This document shows positions 20,200 through 31,728 of a stretch of 64,000 bases of DNA, piece by piece (positions within the stretch are counted from its first letter, which is position 1; each line of letters starts with the position of its first letter). The translations under genes were made by a program, and so were the position numbers. Source of the DNA: Rutidosis leptorrhynchoides (taxonomy: Eukaryota; Streptophyta; Magnoliopsida; Asterales; Asteraceae); the NCBI RefSeq assembly GCF_046630445.1, contig NC_092343.1:136021501-136085500 (forward strand), in the 5' to 3' direction. The notes under the pieces are model-generated. The model was not told the origin of the DNA, made no database searches, and was given only the letters and a program-made list of their open reading frames with translations.

Positions 20200-22370
20200 C
20201 TGCGGGAAAAGTAACTAATTGCATATCTTGAAGATGTACTACAAGAATCTGTACTACCGGCTCTCTGTAATGAATAGGGAAATTGTAGATCCTCCAAGAA
20301 GCCTCATGTGGACATATGAATCTGGCATCAATAAAGTTTTTGATTTCATCAACCGCTTGTTTTTCTGTCCCACTGGAACTACCCTTATTTCCTTAAGGGT
20401 TTGGAAATATGAGCAGCTACACGGTCTGTACCCTTTGAAATATATTTGAATAGGTACTTTATCAACATGTTCCATCCACATCACTCAACATTGATATGTG
20501 CTAGAAAGCGAAGACATAGGTAGCGGTTATATGGGACAATGTACCCATTTTCGAGATTACAGATACTTTTATCGACTTCAATTTTGGTGTTGCGTCTCTG
20601 GTAATGTACGAAACCGTCTTTGTCGAAGTAAGTATTGTTATTGAAAGGTTTTGGAAACCTGTTCGTACATTTTCGGTTTTCCATACATGGAGCATCCTTA
20701 TCAAATTCTCCACATGGCCCATGTATCATAAGCTCTGAAACAATTCTAAATCCTTCTGGGTTTGTCTTTGGGTTGGGTAATTCAGCTGATACAAACCGGT
20801 CTACTTCTTCGGGCTCTAAAGACCTGGCTGATGTTTGCACCCATAATAGACTGTGACAGTGGGGTAACCCTCTTTTTTGAAACTCGATGGTGTACAACAC
20901 TTCATGAATGTTCAATACATTAATTACGAAACAACAGCCAGAAAAGCCAAGGAAAAAATGGCAAAAAAAATATCTAATGTATCAGTTTATCAGTATGTGG
21001 AATAACATCAAATAAATAGATCAAAGTGCAGTATATGAAGAGCTAAGAAGCATAAGGATTGTACTTTTGACAGAATTTCATTATTTCAAAAAACGATGCT
21101 ATAACGATAAAAGGCGTTAAAAACATATAGGGTTTCCATACACACGACTAATTGCTAGTGCGTCGAGATAATGACTATACATATACCGGGGACCACCAGT
21201 AAACGAAGCTGGTAAAATTGTACGACTCCCAACATCAGATCCATAATGGTCACCCCTATTTATAGCATCATAAAGACCGGATAAGTATTCATTTCGTATT
21301 TCCCGCTGATTATTCTTTACATAATCAATACGGTCTAGCTCTATGCTACAATAAGCGGTAACAATATATTGCTGAAACAGCCTCCCACATTTTCCAAGCA
21401 AGTTAAACGCGCTATATCTATCATGCAATTGATAGCTATAAAACATATTCATTGTCATCTTGTTCTTTTTCCTAGTACTACGCGAACCAACATCCCGAAG
21501 TGTTAAACCCAAATGATAACCGGGTTGACCATATACAAAAAGTAATGGAAACTGTAACGACATATACAACGCATGCAACTTATTTACCCGCTTCAGCGTA
21601 CCACCCTTATACTCTACAATAAGATCGTAATCAGTTCTACTTATGTCACCAGTCTCAAAAACTATCGCACCAACAGCATCTGATGTCGGCCGCTCATATT
21701 GTTTGGAACCAATAACATCGTATAATCTTATTCGAAAATCAGGAACATCCATATCAACAATTCTATCCCTGGCAATCCTAAAAAGCTTTACAACAGCATT
21801 CTTAGCATTTAAAACTTCTAACAGTTGTTCAACAATTTCTACATACGAAACGAAGAGTACTTGTAGAATATCTTAACCGTTCTTCATACCAAAAATGAGC
21901 CCTACGTTAACAGAATATGAGCAATGATGAACAATAGACAGATGTTTAAATTGTTAGACTACAGAAACTATATATAACATACACATTACCTTCAGTCCAA
22001 ACTGAAGCATTTACAGGGACCGAAGTTCGCAACGGAAAATGAACGGGATTTGAAAAACAACCCTATTGTAAATTAAAGTGGACGATCTAAGAAAACAACA
22101 ACAAAGCACCAAATAAAAACAGAGTAACATAAGCGTACCAACGTTACTCGAAGACCCGATTGGAACAAAAGTATTCTGATGATGATGATTATTGACAGAT
22201 TGTGCAACGGAAGAAGCAACCCCAACAGGTTCTCCATAATTAACAAACGGAGTTGTAATACGGCTTTTTTTGGCAGCTGAAGAACCCAAATAATCTAAAT
22301 CAACTAAACCTGTCGGTATAGATGATGAAATACGTTCGCGATGATAAACTGATTTGGACTTAGGCGGCAT
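20200..22370 (-). pseudogene. Helitron-A Rep (HUH endonuclease) part, broken
   Basis: Minus-strand pieces in several frames. A possible start MPPKSKSVYHRER lies at 22370. Then come VVKLFRIARDRI and the Helitron N-terminal block ALYMSLQFPLLFVYG with GYHLGLTLRD (21117-21850). The HUH motif EFQKRGLPHCHSLLW (about 20880-20837) and MIHGPCG and CTNRFPKPF follow. The two-tyrosine motif KYLFKYISKG (about 20461-20432) is in another frame, followed by DARYICPHEA. Intron-like gaps and frameshifts separate the pieces. Both HUH histidines and both motif tyrosines survive as codons, but no continuous frame joins them. Confidence 0.85.
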
Positions 22371-22639
22371 TATCAATTTTATAAACAACGATTACTTATT
22401 ACAACCAAAAAACCCTTATGTATAGCTAGAATTATAACGAAAAAAAAAATCCTTGTATAAATCCAGATAAGTAAATGAACAAATATCAAACCACAATTTA
22501 CATTTAAGTACAATGAATCACAAAATGGTAAAAAAAAAAAAAAAAGTAGAATACAACAAAATAAACAGCAAAAGTAGACATTCAATATACAGCGCATAAG
22601 CAAACATAATGCATAAACGTATAAATAAATACCTGCAAA

Positions 22640-23110
22640 TCTAGGTAACGTTTAAAATTCGAGCGATGCAAAAGTCAGCAGGACAGAATCCAAAAGCATT
22701 CAGCGGTTTCAAACCTAAGTGAAATAAGTAAAAGAAGAGATGAGAAACGTGTTTTCTTTCAAGTGATTCCACAAACACGTTATGGCCAACAATAGTTGAA
22801 CCAAACCTAATGACTACTGGTTCCTTTTGTTTTTTAATACCGCCACTTTTTTCACTCAAGCAACACAAAAATGCAATTAGATACACAACCTGAAAAATAG
22901 CTAATCGCAGTACCAATACAACAAAATGAAGTGCAAGAGCACATAAACAAACATAATAAAATGGGTTCAAACGTAAATGAAATAAGTGGTTTTCTTTCAG
23001 GCAATTACACAAACACCTTATGGGCAGCCATTCCTTTTGTTTTTTAAGACCGCAACTTATTTGACTCAAGCAACCAAATTAACACTCAATAGAACATAAC
23101 AAATGCAATT
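22640..23110. repeat. Imperfect tandem duplication upstream of the Rep gene
   Basis: Blocks around 22720-22892 and 22976-23124 resemble each other: both contain GAAATAAGT, TTTTCTTTCA, CACAAACAC, TTCCTTTTGTTTTTTAA, ACTCAAGCAAC and ATGCAATTAGATA words. Non-coding; probably 5' leader sequence of Helitron-A. Confidence 0.5.
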
Positions 23111-23120
23111 AGATATACAA

Positions 23121-23675
23121 CTAGTTATTGAACCCTCGCTTCGCGCCGGGGGTTCGATTTTAATGTATTTTATTGCGTTTAGTAAAATTATTTTGTGGCT
23201 AACGATGATGTCGTTGAAGCGCAACTCGAGTCGAACTAAAAGGTATAACCCGTGAGAGATTTAAATGTTATTTTAAATTAACAATATATGTGCATCTCCG
23301 CGTTTCGCTATAGAATTGTCGACTTTTAAAAATTTAACGCAAAATCAACGTGTATGAAAAGTACCCCAAATATTTAGCGTTTTTTAAAAAGCGTCCGTTT
23401 TGCGTATAGCTAGTGACATTGTGTTCCTAAAATTATTTCGAGTTTAACGATGGTGTCGGAAAAATTTAACTCGTTGCGAGCGAGAAGATATGACCCGTTT
23501 AATATTTGGGTGGAGTTTATTTAAATTTTTTTTATGAAAATGGTTATTTGACACTTTACTTTGAATTTTTCAAAAAAATGTGTTGGTAAAATGAAATTTA
23601 TATTGGTAAAATGAAATTTAGTTAAAATTTTAAAAAAAAGGTGAAAAGTCGAAAATGCCCCTAGTACTATTTTGA
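23121..23675 (-). mobile_element. Helitron-B: short non-autonomous Helitron (5' end tentative)
   Basis: On the minus strand the hairpin GAACCCCCGGCGCGAAGCGA and GGGTTC (about 23155-23130) is followed by CTAG (23124-23121) and T, a Helitron 3' end. Upstream sequence is AT-rich and non-coding. A candidate 5' end TCAAAATAGTAC begins at 23675, followed by GGGGCATTTTCGAC. The sequence on both sides (22545-22640 and 23690-23800) shares words, as if one element had been split by the insertion. The 3' end is moderately supported, the 5' end weakly. Confidence 0.45.
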
Positions 23676-25639
23676 AGCATGCAAGCCAGGAAGAAACAAA
23701 ATTAAGAAAACAACAGGGACAAACACATACTGTATGCGACAAAATTAACACCAAAAAAAGGGCATTCAATAAAGGAAGATAATGCATAAAGTACCTGCAG
23801 ATGTGAATGGGGATGAAAAATCGACCAATGGAGAATAAAACTGATGAGAATCCAAAAATATTCACCAAGGAAAACAGCAAATTCATTAACAGAAGGTTAT
23901 CAGCAAGAAGACGATGAGCATTAGGTTGGGTTTTTTGTTGAAATTGTTCAAAAAATAAAAAGATTAAAAACCCAATAGCAGAAAATTAAACAGAAAGAGG
24001 GCACGTAGAGGTTGACGTGTATACCACATGGAAGGATATAAAAAATAACCTAAAATATTTACACTAAAGGTACACGGGATTCGAACCTGATATGCGTCGG
24101 ATAAGAAATCCCACGAAACCACCCTGTCGTAAGCCAATTCTGTAAATCAAATATGGTATTTATTTGTTAAGGTGACCGAGAACGACAACAGGCAAAACGT
24201 AAAACGACAGGATCAGGCATAATAATGATATTGATAATGTACAATATAAATAAAATACAAATGAAGTTAATCGTTGAGTATTGATTTTTTTTGTGGAAAT
24301 AATAAAATAAACTAATGAAAAATAAATTTAAATCAAGTACTCCATATAATATCTTGAAATCAGTATAATTTATTCATTCATTTCCTCACCAATTGTAGTA
24401 CTCGTGCCTTTTTATTTTATCAAACTTTTAAATTATTCTCTGTAACTTAGAAAAAAAAGTTCAAACTCTGCAAAAATGGTGCCCCCTAAATATGGATGCC
24501 TTGTGCGTCACCCTTGTGCTCCATCCCTAGCAGTGGTGTCACTCAACAAAACTTACACTATCCAAAAATATAATTAGTTAAAAGCTCAATAAAGTTCCAT
24601 TAGATTGCAAACCTCAGTGGTAGCACGTGCTACCGGTGATTAGCTTATAGATTTGACCCAGCTTGCAAATTGATACGCCTCTTTTCTTATTTTTGCTTTA
24701 CTGTTACTAAATTGAACTTTTAAATAGTAGGTAGTATGTTAACATTCAAGTGAACTTTTAAGAGTACTTGCAAATTGATACTGTAATATTTTATACTTCA
24801 TATATAGTTGATATAACATAAGTATCTGCTTCTAATAATATTTTAGATGACTATTAATTTTCAAACTATCTATTGATATAGGATCTAATGTCGTTCAATA
24901 TTGTTTTCGTAAATATTACACATAATCGAACAACGTAAAATTTTTTTTACACAATATATATTCACCCCTCGAAGAGTAATCTTCAAGCTTCGCCACTGAG
25001 TTTATCCAATTATAAGAGATCAAGTTGATGCCCGTTCTTTAATTACGTTCACAGAAATTGCTTATAAATGCATTTGTTATAACACAACGGAGCAACCTTC
25101 GATGTGCAGGGTCGTCAAGAGGATTGAGGAAGCATTGTATATACAAGTAAGTTTTTACATTTTCTTATTACGTTTATTTATATTTATATCTTGTTTATAT
25201 ACATGGGAAATAGCTCAAAAGGTAGTACAAAATACCAAAAGTCACAATAAAGTAAATATCACTTTACAATTACTTAAAACACAATTATTCATAAATAAAT
25301 AATTGAGGGAATAATTACCAACTAACAACCATGTACGTCATTGTTCACTTAGCTACAACTTTATCAAATCTGGAGAGGTGACAACACTGTCAGTGTCTCC
25401 AACCAGAATTTGATGAAATTTTCCAGCAAGATGATGACATGTTGCCACTTCATCGTATTTGATGAAGTGTCGTTTACATGGTACCCAAAAGGTGCATTTG
25501 AACCCCAAATGTTGTGGGGTTGTTCCAAGACATTTATGAACGGTTTTTTCATGTATTTGGACTTGTTTAAGCACAAATACATGGGTGTGACATTTCAAGC
25601 ATTGTATGGGTTCATATGAAAAGGTATGACTCTTTAAAG
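23676..25639. other. Non-coding interval, no gene recognised
   Basis: AT-rich intergenic sequence. The open frame at 25353-25655 (minus) has several Cys and His residues but no zinc-finger spacing or family I know, and it probably lies in the LTR-like flank of the next element. A TTCGAA box at about 24077 resembles a tRNA B-box but is not part of a foldable tRNA. Confidence 0.4.
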
Positions 25640-28153
25640 ATACCTTTTGACCCATTATAAATATATGGATTCATTTCCATATGAACGGTTAGACTTTTTG
25701 CACAATGTTCCAGATTTTGAACATGTCTAACACACTTTCAACACAAACTTACAGATTATACTTTCTAGAATTGCAAGGAACAATTATCTTTTGGTCAAGA
25801 CGATTGTTCATACTAGTCTTATCCTAATAGTGATTTCGTGTAACCCGTGACCAAGTGGATCGAAATACTCTATTAAGAAAGTGTTCACACGATTCAAGTA
25901 TCAATCCGGTTGTTGATTCTTTACCCACTAATCCATACTTTTCCAACAATTTAATAGAGTATTTTTGCAAGAATCATGGATTGGAATCGGTGAAACAATC
26001 GAGGGATATGGCATGAAGGTTTTATGTTAATAATGATTATGATGATTATGGAAAGTGATAGTTTATCACTTCTGTTAAAAGGGATATTGGAAAAGTGATT
26101 ATTTATCACTTTGGTAATGGCATACGTTGGTTGATGTATGTGTCATCATCATCATTTCATGGACATAAAAATCTTAAGGGATGAATCTGTGAAGAACTTG
26201 ACAGAAAAGAAATAAAGTATCATGGGTTGACTCCACGTTTGTCTGTGATGATATTTTGTTTATAAGTTTATCCATTTTAAAATATATGGATGTTTGGTGC
26301 ATTTCTTGATGGAGTTTTCAAAGACATCCAGGAATATTTATGAGAAAAAGGAAATTCGGTCAATTACTTACGACGGATTGGATGTGTATAAGTGCTCATG
26401 TTGATGACTCTTTCATTGGATAGAACAAGATGAGATATCAGATACGTATTCTTTTTATCTTCCTTTTGTTCATTATTAATATGTGCATGAGTCTAGATTA
26501 ATAATGGCATGATGATAAATTTGTATGTGGGGTTCATACGCTATTCGGTAGAAATAGTATTAAACATGTGTTTGATTTGTTATAAATCAAAGTTGTGGAA
26601 ATTCATGTTTAATATTGATAGAATAATATGAACATAGACAGTTTGCAGAAAAGAGATTTTCTGAATTACATACAAATATTTTCAACTAAATTAGAAGTAT
26701 TATGGAGTAATTAGACTAGGCCATGATCAATTAAATGCGAATTAATACTCGTATGTAATATCTGTATGAATGCATGAATGGTAACCGTTATCTTTGACTC
26801 TTGTTTCTAAAACATTTGTCTAAATGATGAGTAAAATGAATATACATGCGAAGGGATGATTTTATGGGAAATTTCATATAAAATCATTTATTTGTGAATA
26901 TGCATTGATCGATAACTGCCTATGTAATTAATTGCTTCATAGTTAAGTGTTGGATATATAAAACTGATGGATTAGCCTCATAATCATATCTTGATATTGA
27001 AGGGTCCCATGGTCATTTGGGTCGGTGGTGGTGACAATTGTTAAGTCATTTAACGGGTGGTAATAATCCGTGGAAAAGTCACAAGACAACATTGTATGAT
27101 TGTGAAGTGACTGTTTTGTTACCAAATAAAATATCCATGAAATATTTATTCATTGTGAGGTATGTCCACAAATAATTTGATGATTTATCAAAGTGGTACA
27201 AGTTAGTGAAACGAATATATTTTGATGTGGCATAAGGATTAGATGTTGCTTAATTGTTTCCAAATACCGGTATGCCTTGGAAATTGGTGGTATGTTGTAT
27301 GTGATTACATCAAATAACCAATATAGCATATGTGTTGGAGAGATTAAGCGAAGTATATTGTGATTAGACTTAAGTATTTCAATACTTGTCAAAAGTCAAC
27401 CATGAACTATGGTTTAATTCACAATGTGAATCCTTAAGGCATATTAAATTATTTGAGTTTACTATTGATCAAGAGGATTATACATCCATAAGTTGTTGGT
27501 TTTTAACACTTGGTATAGATGAGGCATCTTAGATAAAAAAAGGTTGATGTTGAGATTATGGATATTATAAAGTTGTTGTCATTGCTTCTTGGTTTTAGAA
27601 GTGGATTGGCTAAAATATGTTTATAATTATAATCTGACCTCTAATGTAATGGTAACATTTGTACACAAGGATAATGGGGATACATTATCAAGGGTGCATA
27701 AATTATAGGTTTACATTGATTACTTATGAAAGGTGGACATATGCAAGAACTAGTCAATCAATTGATTTGAGTACTCATAAGTTTCTTATGGTATAGTAAG
27801 AATTTGGTAAATCCTTGGTTTAAAGGATTGCAAAAGAATGGAAGTTGATTGAAGGCATAATGAATAATATTAAAGTTCATGGTGATCCCTAGTTATGGGA
27901 TGTGATGTAATGTGACTAAGGCATGTATTTGAACAAGTGAAAGTCTAGACGCTTGTGCCTTAGATAAATTATGTTTCGTGAGGTTTATCACGAATGAAGT
28001 GATGTATGTGGATTTTGTTGGGTCACAACAAAGTTTGACTAAATCACTTGAGAAAAGCATTAGCCGGTAGTGCGCACAAGTTGGCTAATGTTGTGGGATT
28101 GAAGTCCATTTAGATCTTCCATAGTGGGATACCCAATTCCCTTCTAGTACAAT
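25640..28153 (+). pseudogene. Copia-3: heavily decayed Copia remnant
   Basis: Most of this stretch has no long frame. At 27930-28110, read across two frames, it shows the end of a Copia RNase H region: KSRRLCLR, ITNEVMYVDFVGSQQSLTKS and VVGLKSI, like the tail of many plant Copia polyproteins. A TATAAATAT box at about 25658 and a CA-ending segment at about 25950 may mark an old 5' LTR, but no primer site was found. The remnant is cut at 28153 by Gypsy-1. Confidence 0.45.
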
Positions 28154-29361
28154 TGTAACACCCCGTTTTTCCCCTTACATGACTTATAGGTGTAAAGTGT
28201 GCGTACGACTAGTTTACGGATGGTTCAAAGCGTACTCGCATGTTGAAGTTAGTACGCGAGAAAAATGAATCAGGGAAAGCAGAGTGTCGCAGCGCGACAA
28301 ATGGAGCCGCGGCGCGGCGTTTTGAAAGAATCCAGATCAGAAGTTAGTTATAAAATGATCCCAGACTTAGTCAAATGTCGCGGCGCGACATTTATGGCCG
28401 CGGCGCGGCATACTGCACGAACTGGCACCAGATTCTTGTAATTTTAAATGAAGTTCAAGGGCATTTTGGTCTTTTCACGTTTGAGCCAGATTTGAGGCTT
28501 TAACCTCATCCACTCATTCATTTTCCTAATTTCATTTTCCTTTTCTTTTCATTTTTCTCTCAAAACTCAAACACCCATTTGATTTCAAAGGGATTTTTGG
28601 AAAGGAAGAAGCGGGATTTGATCTTTGGCGTAGTTGACTAGGTTGTTCTCCTCGTTCTTAGCTACACGGTGATACTAGTGGTAAGCTCTAACTCTGAATT
28701 TCATTTTCGTGTTCATCATTCAAATTTGGGGCTTTTGATTGTATGATTCATAGATGGAACCCATTTAGTTGTTAATTGGAGATTAACACCAAGATTCGGG
28801 TTTATAAGTGTTAAAGGCGGGTTTTGGGTTGGTTAATGATTTAACCATGTTTAAGACTTGTAAATGATGTATAATCACTAGTATTAGTGATTATTGATGA
28901 TTTGGAGACCTTTAGGGTTCTTGTGGTTGACTAACTTTGACTAGAGTCGAAATTAGGGTTTGTTGAGGATTATAACCCGAATGTCGATTCGTTGAGGTTT
29001 GTAAACTTAAAATGGATTAAGTTGAAGTATAAAACCGAGTTAAACATGTTTTGGTGTCAAAACTTGTAATTGGTGAGACTTTGACTTTATGGGTCAAAAT
29101 TAGGGTTTACGGGCGATTTTGAGAACGATAAGTGTTTAACACTTGTGTTCGGGTTTAATTGGCATATTAGGACCATTATCACTTGTGTTAGTGATTATTG
29201 GTTAGTTTGGGCGCGGTTTGTCCTTGGAAGTGCATTTGGGTCGAATTTGCACTAAGTGTCAAATTGGGTTGGTTTGTAAATCCAATTTAAGTGTGTTGTT
29301 AAATTTGTAATAATGGATTAGGTACTTTCCATTGACGAGTTGCGGATTACTTGGAAGCATT
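28154..29361 (+). repeat. Gypsy-1 5' LTR, first half
   Basis: Collinear with 43051-44258. It contains the GC-rich palindromes at 28283-28416. It ends with GCATT, the target site duplicated by Gypsy-2. Confidence 0.88.
28283..28416 (+). repeat. GC-rich palindrome pairs in the Gypsy-1 LTR
   Basis: Two copies, about 95 bp apart, of a self-complementary word TGTCGCRGCGCGACA followed 6-8 bases later by GCCGCGGCGCGGC. They stand out strongly from the AT-rich background. The 3' LTR has the same pair (43182-43310) with point changes. Confidence 0.85.
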
Positions 29362-29893
29362 TGTAGCGACCCCGACAAATCGTCAATTGACGGCGTCTAC
29401 TACTTAGGTCCCGTTGCGTGGTCATAGGTCTTTAACGTGATGTTTGACCAAAGATATGTCGCATTCCTTTCAAAAATAAAGATTGTTTCAAAGTTTACAA
29501 GAATTGTTCATCCAAAAGTTACGTTACAAGGTTATAGTTACATGTGAAACCTATGCGACACAGTTTTAAAGAAAGTCAAAAGACGTTCCATGAAATGCAT
29601 GTATACACGACATCCAAAGCAAGTATCAAATAATGAGCGGAAGCATGTTTCACATAGCGTTCAAAGACCTGAGAAAAACATAGAAATCTGTCAACGAAAA
29701 TGTTGGTGAAATCATAGGTTTAAGTAAGTAAGTGAGTAAAAGTAAGTCGAACCACAAGATTTGCAACATTGATAAAATAGTAGTACATTCTAAAAGTTAA
29801 TATTCACGAGCACCCAATTATCAAGGCTTAACATTCCGTCCGTTGAACCCCATTAATAGTGCTAGAACAACACTGTTTCTCGAAAATATATTT

Positions 29894-29941
29894 CATCTGT
29901 GGGCGGTAGCGAACCGTCCGAGATGAGGGTTTGTCAAACCC
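29894..29941. other. Double hairpin in Gypsy-2 LTR
   Basis: CATCT/AGATG encloses GGCGGT/ACCGTC around an AGCGA loop (29894-29925), followed directly by GGGTTT/AAACCC (29927-29941). The same structure is present in the other LTR at about 36232-36280 with one base change outside the core stem. Confidence 0.55.
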
Positions 29942-30576
29942 ATATGGCCATACAACATAAGTTCACGCCTACACTTACATACTGCAAGAGTAACTAATGA
30001 TAATCGAATTGAGGATTTTGTTCTAAACTCGTATGTAGAATGTTTGTTTTCATGTACTTGTGTTCACTTAGTTAAAAGAAACGTTTATGTTTTCTCATCC
30101 CAAAAGTAAGTTCAAAGAGTAAAAAGTTGGACTATGATCTCACCTTGAGTGCAAGAGTAATAAAGTACTTCAACAAGTAAACGCGTGCAAAGACAAAGCT
30201 AGTCTTGACCTAAACATATAGGTTGTATCAATAACGGTAAACACGACAGGTCAAAGATGTTCAATTAGTCCTATGGCTCGCTACGACTCGATTATAAAGC
30301 ATGTGAATCAAATTGTCAAGTTTTATGCAAGATACAAGTATAGAATCATGTTAGAAAGATTGCATAATCATTTGGTTAAGTTTGACAAAAGTCAAACTTT
30401 GGTCGGGTCAAAGTCAACGAAAAAGTCAACGTGTTCGGGTCGGGTCTCGAACTATTTTTCTGAGGTTTTTATTCATATATAAGCATGTTAGAACAAGTCT
30501 CATGTGAATCGGAGGTCCATAGCGTGCCAAACATTTTTCTTATTTTAACCAAGAAGGTCAGAGCCTGGACACGGCT

Positions 30577-30620
30577 TATGCCGCGCCGCGGCCCACAATT
30601 GTCGCGCCGCGACAATACAC
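30577..30620 (-). repeat. GC-rich palindrome pair in Gypsy-2 LTR, shared with Gypsy-1
   Basis: In the sense (minus) direction TTGTCGCGGCGCGACAA is followed by GGCCGCGGCGCGGCAT, the same two words in the same order as in the Gypsy-1 LTR. In the other Gypsy-2 LTR (about 36917-36935) 21 bp between CGCCGCG repeats are deleted. Confidence 0.8.
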
Positions 30621-31728
30621 GTTAGCTGGTACTTGGCCAGTTTCAAATGTTCAAGTCTTGATCCAAAATTCGTTTTAGCACAAAATGCAAACCGTAAACA
30701 TTTAGAACTCGCACCTTATATCGTTGGAAAGCTCTTTTGACAAGGAACATAACTACACATGTTTCATCAAACAAAAATATCATTTCCAATAACCGATTTC
30801 TCGTCATGTGATCATTTAAAGTTCATTTTCAAGTTTCAAGTTCACAAAATGCTTTAAGTTTCGGGAATCCAATTCACACATATGATATGCCGTTTTGAAG
30901 GTAATGAAACATGCATTACAACTAAACACTAACAATTAACATTTCATGGCATTCAAGCATCAAAAAGTTCATCTCAAGAACGATCAAACCCTAATCAAGA
31001 ATCACAAAATCATTAATCATGTTTTTGAAGTTTTACAAATCAACCTACACATCAAAATGAAGCTAGTGATACTAGTAACACAATTAAAACATGAAATTTA
31101 ACAATTTAACAACATTTAATCTTCCAAAATCAAAGATTAAGCAACCCATTTTCAAGTGTTCCAACTAGTTACTCAAAACAACAAATCGAACAAAAAAAAC
31201 ATATATTCATGTTATACACGAGCCATAGACACTAATTAACACTTTTATAATTCAAAAACATCAAGAACACAAAATCTAGTGATTTTAGAAAGTTACCCAA
31301 ATGAGATGAAATTGGTATCAAGTCGAAGAGGATGAAGAGAGGATTCCAAATATGTAATTTGTTTTGATGTTAGCCTCCAAATCCGAAATTAGATGATGAA
31401 TCTTGTTTGAGTTCTTGAGAGGAAAATGGAAGTATGAAAAGAGAGAAAGAGAGAAAATGAGAGGAGAAGGTTGAAGGATTGACTAGTTGACCTAGTCAAA
31501 TCTTTGGCCTCTTTGCAAGTTTAGTCCCTCTAGTTCGGGTGCGGGTGCGTGAATTAACCAAACGAATTATTTTGAATTACACGAGAGTACGAGAAATGTT
31601 ATAATCCAATAATGAAAATATTTTAAGAATGTTAGCTAATGGAGGATACGAATCGAGATACTAAGGATATTATTAAAATAAAAAGACGGGCGTTAAAATA
31701 ATTTAACGAAAAAATGCGGGATGTTACA

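Larger units (their letters stand above)
7355..23120 (-). mobile_element. Helitron-A with Rep/helicase remnants and captured host exons (boundaries approximate)
   Basis: The minus strand carries Helitron Rep-type sequence (about 20200-22370) and a PIF1-type helicase (about 18636-19840), followed toward lower coordinates by three host-gene fragments (17456-18471, plus strand). A typical Helitron 3' end, a short GC hairpin followed by CTAG and then T, lies at 7385-7355 on the same strand. The Copia-2 element is nested in between. That the 7355 end belongs to the same element as the Rep/helicase is inference from orientation and order. The 5' end is not identified and may lie past the second Helitron end at 23121. 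Confidence 0.5.
29362..31728 (-). repeat. Gypsy-2 3' LTR
   Basis: Contains a GGAAG/TGAGAA/GTCAAC-TTTT-GTTGG module (29632-29735), a two-hairpin element (29894-29941) and a GC-rich palindrome pair (30577-30620). Confidence 0.9.

Noticed and set aside
24068-24090. GGTTCGAATCC-like B box on the minus strand
   Set aside because: The flanking bases do not form a T-arm or acceptor stem and no A box was found at the right distance, so neither a tRNA nor a SINE is supported.
25353-25655. 100-codon minus-strand frame with several Cys and His
   Set aside because: Spacing fits no zinc-finger class, an overlapping frame on the other strand is equally open, and the surroundings are transposon-like.
26050-26115. 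Two AAGTGAT-TTATCACTT palindromes
   Set aside because: Short AT-rich palindromes in decayed Copia-3 sequence; only two copies and no compensating changes, so treated as chance or old repeat.
30273-30482. 69-codon frame, repeated at 36611-36820
   Set aside because: It lies antisense in both LTRs of Gypsy-2, has no similarity, and is explained by LTR duplication.
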